Of a stretch of DNA of 64,000 nucleotides, positions 55,170-64,000 are shown piece after piece. Numbering within the stretch: the first letter of the stretch is position 1; every line of letters begins with the position of its first letter. The notes below the pieces were generated by a model. It did no database searches, was not told where the DNA came from, and worked only from the letters and a program-made list of their open reading frames with translations. A program made the position numbers and the translations under genes. This stretch comes from Eublepharis macularius (lineage: Eukaryota > Chordata > Lepidosauria > Squamata > Eublepharidae). The stretch covers positions 126,949,464 to 127,013,463 of the forward strand of contig NC_072796.1 of assembly GCF_028583425.1 (NCBI RefSeq), given 5' to 3'.

Positions 55170-55620
55170 TTAGAGTCTTTCTACACAAGACGCCTTGGCG
55201 CATGTTTGTCAAATGTAGGGATATGCAATGTTAGCCAGGAAGTGTAATTTAAAAAGACAGAGACAGTGGAGATCGCTCCTCAGAGGGTTTGTTAATTTCA
55301 TCTTCGCCTCCCTTAAGGCTCTGTCAATTTCACCCAGCCAGTCTAAAACTGTTTGGGATTGCAACCAGAGGACAGAGAGGAATGGAAATGGGCTGGAGTT
55401 GCCTTCCAGAGCCGGGCTTGGACCTGGAGAGGTCATAATGGGCTGGAGTTTCCTTTCTGCCATTTCACAGCCCCTTCACATAACTCCAGTGTATACAAAG
55501 CCTTTGCTCTGCTGCAGGCTATTTCCTTTTAAACGACCCTTCCCAGCTACCATTGAATCTCCCGACAGGTGTTCTTCACGTGTCAGATGTCTCATGTACA
55601 GAGACTCTTCGCAGATTGAA
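55170..55620. repeat. MITE-like repeat, part duplicated at 56715-56912
   Basis: AATGGGCTGGAGTTTCCTTT, CTCCAGTGT, AAAGCCTTTGC and GTGTTCTTCACGTGTCAGA occur in the same order at both places. The ends AGAGTCTTTCTACA and, reversed, AGAGTCTCTGTACA may be terminal inverted repeats. Confidence 0.6.
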
Positions 55621-56714
55621 TCTGCAGGATCTTACTCTATGTATACATTTAAATGAATGTGTTTAGGGCCACAGTGGAGCTTACCCCAACTTAGGATCAT
55701 TCTAACATCAGGAAAGGCTAATGTTTATGTCTTGCATACATTGAAGTTCCACTTAAGTTGGCTTAGCTGTGCCTATTCGTCATCTGTTTGTTTGTATTAA
55801 AAAGTGTCATTTTCTGAATAATTCATTCGATGTGGCAAAAAGAGACATGGGGAGGGCAGTCTGCAACCAGACACCTGGGAACTACCAGAACCAGGCTTGG
55901 GATTTTCTAAACTTAGAAATCACCAGAGCCAGGATACAGTTTTGTTTTTTAAGTGGAGAAAAATGAGCAATGGACATCACTCGCACATTATTATTCTCAG
56001 AAGGATTCTGCATCTCTGTCACTGGGACAGTCTAACAAGTACGATTATTTTCATCCGGTTGCACGTAATTTTTAATTGGTTGACATGGCTGAATCCTTGA
56101 CAGAATACTGAGTTAAAGCCAGCAGCGATCGTTATCTGTCCATTTGATGACATATCCTGGCAGGGACGGGATCTCCGCCTGCTGCCACCGTGTTGGAAAC
56201 ACATCAGACAGAAGGCCGAAGAGCGGAAGCTTAAACTTTGCTGAGAGTTAAAAGCACGAACCACTGCAAGGGCATTCAATTAAGGTATTTCAGTTCTCAG
56301 CATGCATACTGATCGGGCACCCGGAGGGAACTTCCACAAATCCATTGTTCAGAAGTTGCCCCGCCGTTTAGATCTTTAATAATTATATTGCTCTTCAGGC
56401 AAAGCAGCAACACAGACTAGAAGCGTGAGGGTTGAACTTGGCCCAGAGAAGTCTGAGTACAAATCAAGACCCGCCTGGCCAGAAAACTCATTGAGTGGTT
56501 GTGGGAGGGAGCAGGTCAATCTGTCTCAGTATAACGTATCTCATAGGATTTTTTTTCATGATGATGAAATGGGCCTCCCAAAGTAGCTTAAAAACAAACA
56601 AAGAGGCCCCCATGAGAACTCGCAAGAGAAGGGAAATCACATCTCCCCCCTCCATTCCCCAATGCTTCTCCTCTTCTGCCTGCTTTCCCTACATGTCCAG
56701 CCTCAAAATTCCCC
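55621..56714. other. No recognisable gene
   Basis: Short frames only. Confidence 0.35.
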
Positions 56715-56912
56715 CATCCAATGCCAAAGTTGGAGAAATTATAATGGGCTGAAGTTTCCTTTCTGGCATTTCACGGCCTCTCCACACTGCTCCAGTGTTT
56801 AGCAAAGCCTTTGCCCTGCCTCTGGATCTGTCTTTTTAAACTCCCCTTACTGGCTAACATTGCATCTCCCGACATGTGTTCTTCACGTGTCAGAAGTCTC
56901 ATGTAAACATAT
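56715..56912. repeat. Second copy of the 55420-55600 repeat
   Basis: Same orientation as the first copy, about 1.3 kb away, diverged. Confidence 0.6.
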
Positions 56913-57337
56913 CCTCATTTCCACTTCAAAAAAGCAATTTCTCTTTATGACAAGATGACACTTCCCTGTATATCAGCTGATTACTTACGATAACGTTAAA
57001 GCAATAGCCATATGATCCTCTTTTTAAGATCAGTATTACTTTTAAATGAAGATACAGAGGAAGTGAAATGGCATCTATTTGACCTTTTTTTTAAAAAAAG
57101 AAAGGTTCAAAAATGGTCTTTTCTCCCCCTCCTCTCAACAAGGTTTTTAAATGCAGCAAGCAGTTTCTCGCTGACACAAAGAAACACTTCACCTTTAAGT
57201 TTTTCAAAAGGTTATCTAATCATTGTGTTAAGTATCTGTGAAAACCTGTGCTCAGAGCTGTCAGATGCTGGGAATTGTAAATACAGGAGGACACAAAGTT
57301 ATGAAGATAGTCTCAGGTAAATAGCCATTCTAGTCCA

Positions 57338-57420
57338 CAGTAGAACAGCAAGATTTGAGTCTAGTGGCACTTCAGAGACCAACAAGATTTTCTGGATGTA
57401 ACCTTCAAAGCTAAGGTAAC
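57338..57420 (-). mobile_element. Penelope-like tail fragment
   Basis: Reversed it contains AAAATCTTGTTGGTCTCTGA and GTGCCACTAGACTCAAATC, the tail of the family. The hammerhead boxes are lost. Confidence 0.45.
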
Positions 57421-57460
57421 GTAATCAGACCCTAAGTTTTTATGATTTTTGACAAATCAG

Positions 57461-57813
57461 GGCCATTTCCACACGTCTTACTTGCCTGTGGAACATCGTG
57501 TGAAAGACCTGGAAGACAGCGGCCGTTTCCACACGCTTCCCCACTGCTCGTAACAACCTGGAAGATCGTGCAAAAAACGCAGAAGATCGCGTTTTCTCGC
57601 GCAAGAAAATGCGATCTTCCGCATTTTTTGCACGATCATCTGGGTTGTTATGAGCAGCGAGGAGCCGTGTGGAAATGGCCAGCGTCTTCTCGTGCAAAAT
57701 CGCGCCAGGAAGACGCTGTTATCCGGGAGTTTTGTGATTTTGCGTGAGAAGATGCTATCTTCCGGGTCTTTCATGTGATGTTCCGCAGGCTGGTAAGACA
57801 TGTGGAAATGGCC
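57461..57813. mobile_element. Palindromic MITE (GGCC-TTTCCACAC family) containing a second copy
   Basis: Starts GGCCATTTCCACACGTCTTA and ends AGACATGTGGAAATGGCC. CAG lies at 57458-57460 and 57814-57816. Its left arm is split by the element at 57521-57680. Confidence 0.9.
57521..57680. mobile_element. Inner palindromic MITE, duplication AGC
   Basis: Starts GGCCGTTTCCACACGCTTCC and ends GGAGCCGTGTGGAAATGGCC. AGC lies at 57518-57520 and 57681-57683. The core GAAGATCGCGTTTTCTCGCG pairs with its own reverse. Confidence 0.9.
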
Positions 57814-57816
57814 CAG

Positions 57817-58527
57817 GTTTGCAGAAAAATGTACTCTAGTCCTTAGTGTTCCTTTCCCCTTGCTAGTTGTTTCACCCTTATGGTTTAGCCCCCCTTAAGG
57901 TGCCTAGACTTTGCTGCCAGTTATGGATTGAGAGAAGGAGAGTCAAGATATCCAATCTTGTCAGGGTTTTATTGACTCTCTTCCACCACAAATGTGAACA
58001 AAAGAGAGGCCTTGTTAAGATGATTGATTTTGTGACTTAGCGAGCTCTGAATTAGTTTAATCTTCCACCATACTCGCCAAGAAATTTTACACAGTGGCAG
58101 AGACAGTGGGCTTTATAAAACATGCCAGGTGTGGTGAGAACTTTAGAGGACCCAGCTGTTGCCTCGCAATCAACCTCAACACGTTTTGTTCGGAAAACAA
58201 AACCGACTCCCAGCTTCCTTCCCTGACATTATGATTGCAATTTTGTTCAATTATGAATCTTTTCAGGGAACATCTATATGTAAACAAGCTCATCTACCAC
58301 CTGTGGCCAACCATCCCAGAGATTACCACGCACTTGCAAACATTTTTTTTTAAAACACACACACACACTCAGACAACTGTAACGCATTTTACTGGATGTG
58401 CTGGGCAAAGTGTCTTCCTTGATCTGATTTTCATTTTTTACTCAACAAAGGAACAGCAAATGATAACAGTTCCGAAGTTTTGAAAATGAAACTCTTAAGA
58501 AATGAACAACAGAGAGGACAGACATCC
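57817..58527. other. No recognisable gene
   Basis: Contains a short (AC)n tract near 58355. Otherwise unassigned. Confidence 0.35.
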
Positions 58528-58531
58528 TTAA

Positions 58532-58774
58532 AGGAACGGGCCACTCACTGAACAGTAGTGGCTTTTCCTCTTGACTCTAGACGTCTGTTTTCAAAATAGT
58601 TGCAGGCAGTTGGGCTTCTGTTTTTTCAGTGTCTTTTCTGGCAGCTAAGTTTCCCTGTGGTCCCAAAAAGGTACCGGAAGAAACGGAAGACAAACAGCCT
58701 GCAACCGTTTTGAAAATGGATACATCTGGAGTCAAGGGGAAAAGCCACCAGCATTTGGTGTGTGGGCCGTCCCT
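58532..58774. mobile_element. Palindromic MITE flanked by TTAA, second copy
   Basis: Starts AGGAACGGGCCACTCACTGA and ends GTGTGGGCCGTCCCT. TTAA lies at 58528-58531 and 58775-58778. It is colinear with 28538-28786. Confidence 0.88.
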
Positions 58775-58778
58775 TTAA

Positions 58779-59738
58779 GGATGTTTGGAAAGGGACGATG
58801 TTTAGGTAGCTTTGAGGTCCATGAAAAGGTGGCTCAGAAGATGTTTGAATGTACTAGTTGTCTGTGCCATGGATTCTGGATGATAAAACATTTATGCATA
58901 CATTATTCATATCCTCTCCTTTAAAAGACTGCGGGAAAATGTCCTTTCATGCTTTTCCTATTGTGTCCTCTCTCTCTCTCTCTGCCATGCACAGTTCTTC
59001 TAACCCCTAGTCCCTTTCTTCCCCTTTTCTAGCCTCAGATCCCACTTCATCCCAAGATAAATCTTAACCTCATCCCCACTTTTTCCTGAGCCTTTCTCTT
59101 ATTCTCCAGCTGTGTCTGGCTCCTCTCAAACTCACACACTGGTTATGGCAAGGCTTCGCTGCCATAAATGTAATCCTATATCAAGATTCGTCTAACACCT
59201 GGTTGCTAACAATCGAAATATTTGCCATTGCTAAATATGGCCCCAATGCATGGCTTGTTTCAGGGCTCTAGGGATGCATTAGGCTGTGATGCCAGCTTTG
59301 CGTCTATGAATATACATCAGTTAGATGGGACTTGACTCTCCGTGTTTCTTTTTAGGTTCAATGGATCAAAATGAATGAAGTATAAGTGTCGTAAAATTAC
59401 TGAGAAAGAGCATAACCTACTAATCCCAAAAACCTGGAATCACCAGGGATAAGGGCAGGTTTAGGTTCCATCCAAAATGTGTCCTGGACCACATCCCTTA
59501 ATTTGATTAAATAACTGAATGCTTATCATTCCCACTTCGGGTTTGGGAGAAAATACATTGCTATTATTTGGTATTTTGTAGCACCCGTTGTTTGGGATTG
59601 CAATGCATCTATATTTGCAGAGTGCATAGAGATAAATTTGGATGTGTAAGTGGGATGGTGAAGAAAGCTGACAGGAAGAAAATTGATTCATTTGAAAGGT
59701 GGTGCTAGAAGAGAGTTTTGCGGATACCATGGATGGCC
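58779..59738. other. No recognisable gene
   Basis: Short frames and a (TC)n tract near 58970. Confidence 0.35.
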
Positions 59739-59739
59739 A

Positions 59740-59992
59740 AAAAGCCAGTTTGGTATAGTGGTTAAGAGCGCTTGTCTCTAATGTGGAGAACTGGGTTTAA
59801 TTCCCCACTCCTCCACTTGAAGCCAGTTGGGTGACTTTGGGTCAGTCACAGCTTCTAGGAGCTCTCTCAGTCCCATCCACTTTTCATGGTGATTATTGTT
59901 GGGATAATAATAACATACTTTGTAAACCACTTTGAGTGGGTATGAAGTTTCCTAAAGGGCAACTTTAAATCAAATGTTGTTATTATTATAAA
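59740..59992 (+). repeat. Sauria SINE
   Basis: AGCCAGTTTGGTATAGTGGT head, AATTCCCCACTCCTCCACTT, CACAGCTTCTAGGAGCTCTC and the 3' end AGTTTCCTAAAGGGC with a TTATTATTAT tail. Confidence 0.9.
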
Positions 59993-60310
59993 AAGATCAA
60001 TAAGTGGGTACTAGATCAAATCAAGCCTGAATTCTCCCTAGAAACTAAAACGACAAAACTGAGGCTATTGTACTTTGGTCACATCATGAGAAGACAAGAT
60101 TCTCTGGAAGTCAATAATGCTAGGAAAAGTGGAAGACAGTAGGAAAAAAGGAAGACCTAAAATGAGATGGTTTGACTCAATAAAAGAAGCCACGCCCTCC
60201 AGTTTGCAGGATCTGAGCAAATCTGTTAATGACAGGACATTTTGGAGGTCTTTCCTTCATAAGGTCGCCATATGTCGGAGGCGACTTGATGACACACAAC
60301 ACACATAGAA
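59993..60310 (+). pseudogene. RTE/BovB LINE, C-terminal and 3' end
   Basis: One frame near 60060-60110 reads LRLLYFGHIMRRQDSLEV, the typical end of RTE/BovB proteins. GTCGCCATATGTCGGAGGCG and ACTTGATGACACACAACAC close it. Internal stops are present. Sauria SINEs share this 3' end and are thought to be mobilised by it. Confidence 0.8.
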
Positions 60311-61778
60311 ACAAATTGCAACTCACTCTGGAGACCCTGCAATATTCAGGCTTGTTCCTCACTTCCTTCTTACCCATTTTAATGGCCGGCGTTTTGCTAG
60401 TCGTGTCACATGATTGGCAACACGTTGGCAACTTTGGTGCCTTCTGAACAGATTTGAACACTTGCTGTATTCCCTGTACTGATTTCTACCAGGTATTCCC
60501 AGTACTTGCTGAATTGCTGATGGAATTGACGGTGTGCCAGTTCCTGTAGGTATCATCCCATTGCAGCTGATTGTATTTGTTGCAAGCAACTTTGCCTGCA
60601 GCAGCCATCAGCTGCAATTTCTCCACTCTCTCACCACTTACCTGGCTGTTATTGTCCCCTGGGCCACAGCAGTCTCGATCACTTAACTTCACACTCCATT
60701 TCTTTAGTTCTTAGGCCGATAATGCCCCTTACATGGCTTTACCTCCTGCATTTCCTTTGGTCTTTCCCCTGAAAAAATGCAGGGGCATCAAATCTCAGGG
60801 GCTGCCCATTTTTTACTGACAACTTCTCCCCGATGCTACTGCTGCATAAACCTACAAACCCTTGAGTAAATGTGCAGGATATGACAATGAACCCCGTTGC
60901 CGATTTAATGATTTTTAAAGCTGCATTCTTTGGTCACCTCGGGGAAATCTCTTGGGAATAACCTGCATGCATAAAATAAGAATAGTGAAGACAACAGAGA
61001 GAGCCATTCTCAGTGGCTGCTTTCTGGATTACAAACCTTTAGAGATCCATCAACATAGGAATTGTTAGTCGGAAGGCTTTGTATGGCTGTAGACAGATAT
61101 GGTGATAAAAATCTACCCCATGGCTTGAATTCTACTGTATATTTCTATTAATGGAAGGATGGAGTTATTTTGGCTTATCCCCTCTCCTGCTTTAGACCCC
61201 CAACTCTCTGTTCATGCTGTTTTGGGAGGGTCCCCTGTTTCTCAGGACCAGAATTTTAAGGGGCAGCTCCACCAGCAGCCAGAGGGGGAGGTGAGAAAGT
61301 CCATCCCTTCTGTCAGTAGAGATGTTCTATGGGATCCAACCATCAATTGATCTTTATTTTTAATACAACGCCAGTGTATTGTGCTTGTGAACAAACATGC
61401 ACAAAATTAATTTTTAGCGTATTGGGACTAACAGAGTTTTCCCCTTAAGAGGTTTGTGTAGGAATTCGGAAGGGTTCAGGTGTAGCCAGTGATGAAGGGC
61501 GGCTGTAGGCTGCAGAGCTCACTGCTGAGACTAGAGGGGGGAGAACTTGGCTTTCCCCAAATTACCCCTTCCTCTCACTTCCAGAGGCCAAGACGGATCC
61601 ATCTTATACTAAGTTACCACTGTGTTTGCTTGTCATTGCCTTGTGCTTGGGGGTTCTGGTGCCATGTGGCACCGGTGGATTAGGTGAATGCTTGCTTGGT
61701 TCTGTTCTTTGGTGTTCCCCCATTGGCCCTGGGTTCTGCTTGGTTAATGACACTCATTGCGTTGGGCTTGCAACACTG
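60311..61778. other. No recognisable gene
   Basis: Short frames only. Confidence 0.35.
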
Positions 61779-62200
61779 GCTGATTCCGCACACGTTGGAT
61801 AATGAACCATAGGAAACAAAGAAGAGTGGCTGGGGGCACTTTGTTTAGAGGGCATTTTGGTGGCGGTGGTGTGGCTTCAGTTCGGTTCTGTTGGTCATTT
61901 CCAGGGTTGAGCTTGCATTTGGGACTGTCCCTTTGGCCAGAGGCTGCCTCCCCCCTTGTGCTTCTGCCTGAGAACAAGTTGACAATGTTTCCCACCATAG
62001 GAAACAATAGAGAGTGGCTGAGGGCACCTTGTTCAGAGGCCCATAGAACTGGACCCTGGGGTTCAATGTTCCTGAAACTTGGGGGGTTTTTTTGTGGAGT
62101 CAGGAGCAGGTTCGCTGTAAATTTGGTGTTCTTGAAAAATACATGCTACCTGGATAATTTTCCCCATAGGGAATAATGGGCAGATAAACCCAGGATTCTC
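61779..62200. repeat. Unnamed repeat with internal duplication
   Basis: CCATAGGAAACAAAGAAGAG then TGGCTGGGGGCACTTTGTTT at about 61807 is repeated, diverged, at about 61996 (CCATAGGAAACAATAGAGAG). It starts near GATTCCGCACACGTTGGAT. Confidence 0.5.
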
Positions 62201-62339
62201 TAATCTTGCTGAACTGGATTAGAGACTCTTACCTGGATCTCAGGAATACTGATTTTTTTTGGTATCCCTGAAACCCAGCTCTCGATCAACCACTTTTTTT
62301 TTGAGGGTGGGGGGACGCACACTTATTCCTGATAACTCA

Positions 62340-62602
62340 GTGATGGAACTCAGGACCACACAGTGACATCACTTTGGGTCAGCTGGAACAAGGGGGAAGT
62401 TTTTTAAAGTTTAAATTGGTGAAAATGGTCACATGGCCGGTGGCCCCGCCCCCTGATCTCCAGACAGAGGGGAGTTTAGATTGCCCTCTGTGCCGCTCAG
62501 TGGCATGCAGGGCAATCTAAACACCCCTCTGTCTGGAGATCAGGGGGCGGGGCCACTGGCCATGTGACCATTTTTACTGTGTTCCTGCCGGAAAAAAGCC
62601 CT
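62340..62602. mobile_element. hAT-like MITE (CAGGGCTTTTTTC family), left end lost
   Basis: The core inverted repeat CAGACAGAGGGGAGTTTAGA and the right end CCGGAAAAAAGCCCTG match 20659 and 26225. The left terminus is missing. Confidence 0.75.
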
Positions 62603-62895
62603 GGGTAGAAGTGTAATAAAGAAAGAACTTCTATCTGAAATAAGATGAAGGAGAAAACGGCCAGGCATTAGAGGAGATTCTGAGGCTTTTAATCCAGGAC
62701 AGACGTAATCATTTTGTAGCTAGCAGTGAGGCCGACAACATGGAGCGATACTTAGTGGGATCATGTCCGTCCCAAATAGCTCCTTATTTCAAGGACAGCG
62801 GCAAAGAAATAAAAAAGAATCTGGAGGCAAAGGGCAGACACATTTCAGGATCATTGTTATGGGGTTTCATTGATAGTCAGACGGACCCTTTAGAA

Positions 62896-64000
62896 TCATT
62901 GTCCACCCCAGCAGCAGTTAAAGCTGCAGCCCTCCCTAGCGGAGGAACCCGACTGGACTTTTTTGGTATCATCCACCCCAACGACTGTTGAGGCTGCTGA
63001 CGTCTCACGCAGAAGGACCCGGATTGGCTTTTGGGGCCTCTTCAGGACTGTGCAGCTGAAAATCCTCCCCTCGTTGGTAGTGGGGATTTCTTCTGGGCAT
63101 TGAGTCCAGCTGGTGTCCTGTGGCAGCCAGCTGTAACAAGCGTTACTTGGATGATTATCGTCTTTGCCAGCGAACAGGTAAACCTTTTCTTGCTGCTCTA
63201 CGGCACAAGCGAAAGTCAAGGCTACTGGCAGCTCTGGGATGGTGACTTCCCAGTTAACTCTGCCATCTTCATGGAGATAAAAGCCCCCTTTGGTGATGAA
63301 AGGGATCTCCTCAGCAGCCGCCGCACCATGAGCCAGGAAACTGCCCCTTTCTTCTGTGTACCCACCAATAACAAATATCCCTGTTTCGACGGAAACGGCA
63401 GCCGCTCCGTAGCATGCAAACTCAATGAGAACCTCATTCCACCGATCAGTCTGTGTGTCATAGATAAGAAGGCCCCGAAAGCTCCTGGAAGATTTGCCTC
63501 CTATGAGGTAAAGCTTATTCTTGAGGACAGTGGAAGCAGGGTACATCAAAGCGAGGGGCAGGTTAGAGATGGGAGACCATGTGCTCTGGTTCACACTGAA
63601 GGCCTCGGCGGAAGTAATCGGGCCCTTATCATTGCAGCCTCCTAGAGCGTAGAGCTTCTTGTTACAAGCTAGAAAGGGATGCACTGCCCGGGGTGTGGAC
63701 ATCTGTGGAAGCTGAGTCCACTGGCCAGTCAAAGAACTATACTCGTACAGGCTATCCACGAAAGTGCATTCCCCTCTCTGGCCTCCCGACAGGTACAGTT
63801 TACAGTCCAAGGAGGCACATCCACAATAACTTAGATATTGCAATGGTGGCAACTTCTCCCACTTCTCTGTCTGTGGGTCAAAAGAGTGAAGGTATGAGAC
63901 CAGGCTATCTCCATTATGGATCCAGTTTTCATGGAGTTCCACACAGACAAAACAGTCATCGTACATGCCCTTCCTGAGACCCCTGCTCTCTTGAAGCCTC
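62896..64000 (-). CDS. Kelch-repeat protein, KLHL/KBTBD family, C-terminal part (partial)
   Basis: The frame is open from the window edge (64000) to a stop at 62896-62898, about 367 codons; the methionine at 63966 need not be the start. Five GG-type kelch turns are visible (LYLSGGQ, LYALGGC, LYLIGGK, IFVIGGY, and VYLFAGKDD with A for G), each followed by a W six to eight residues after the next aromatic stretch (EKWEKLPPL, GQWTQLPQM, STWSPISNL, DRWNEVL). This fits a beta-propeller. BTB and BACK domains would be encoded to the right. Proteins of this family usually recruit substrates to Cullin-3 ubiquitin ligases. The last 40 residues are a non-kelch tail with an internal duplication. I cannot name the paralogue. 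Confidence 0.85.
   Translation of the reverse strand, partial: RLQESRGLRKGMYDDCFVCVELHENWIHNGDSLVSYLHSFDPQTEKWEKLPPLQYLSYCGCASLDCKLYLSGGQRGECTFVDSLYEYSSLTGQWTQLPQMSTPRAVHPFLACNKKLYALGGCNDKGPITSAEAFSVNQSTWSPISNLPLALMYPASTVLKNKLYLIGGKSSRSFRGLLIYDTQTDRWNEVLIEFACYGAAAVSVETGIFVIGGYTEERGSFLAHGAAAAEEIPFITKGGFYLHEDGRVNWEVTIPELPVALTFACAVEQQEKVYLFAGKDDNHPSNACYSWLPQDTSWTQCPEEIPTTNEGRIFSCTVLKRPQKPIRVLLRETSAASTVVGVDDTKKVQSGSSAREGCSFNCCWGGQ

Noticed and set aside
63031-63645. 204-aa plus-strand frame
   Set aside because: Antisense shadow of the kelch coding region, which shows clear kelch motifs on the minus strand.

Overview
The window looks like nuclear DNA of a squamate reptile, most likely a gecko-like lizard. 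It is dense in tRNA-derived SINEs of the Sauria type (with GTT/ATT tails), RTE/BovB ends, L2/CR1-like and L1-like LINE pieces, Penelope-like fragments with hammerhead-like motifs, and many short palindromic DNA transposons. No operons, bacterial signals or CRISPR arrays are present. The species call is inference from repeat content only.

Layout. 1-31.5 kb is intergenic and built from nested repeats: SINEs, L2-like LINE copies split by hAT-like MITEs, two L1 ORF2 tails, a 67-bp minisatellite (4654-5180), a hairpin element (8853-9378), a U2 snRNA fragment (about 10.1 kb) and a diverged minisatellite (30.7-31.5 kb). 31.59-40.0 kb is a three-level nest: a decayed hAT/ZMYM1-like transposase sequence is split by a nearly complete Ty3/gypsy chromovirus-type LTR retrotransposon (31777-39717, 417-bp LTRs, TTGTA target duplication), whose integrase region is split in turn by a 1-kb palindromic insertion (37030-38061, 14-bp target duplication). 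40-62 kb is again repeats, including a short LINE-like element (44146-45708) that carries only an intact L1-type ORF1 and has a 12-bp target duplication. The right edge (62896-64000, minus strand) holds the only probable host gene seen, the C-terminal kelch-repeat part of a BTB/kelch (KLHL/KBTBD) family protein.

How parts work together. The LTR element has gag (CCHC knuckle), protease, reverse transcriptase, RNase H and integrase with a chromodomain. Two regulatory features can be read directly: a GGGAAAC slippery heptamer in the right phase at the gag/pol overlap with a possible pseudoknot, as in the sushi/PEG10 lineage, and an 11-nt self-complementarity between the LTR and the sequence just after it, the arrangement used for Tf1/sushi self-priming. 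This copy is dead: it has a frameshift in gag, a nonsense codon in RNase H and the palindromic insertion.

Several MITE families are defined here by matching terminal repeats plus target duplications: two palindromic families with 3-bp duplications, one with TTAA, and hAT-like ones with 8-bp duplications. No host gene other than the kelch gene could be supported.
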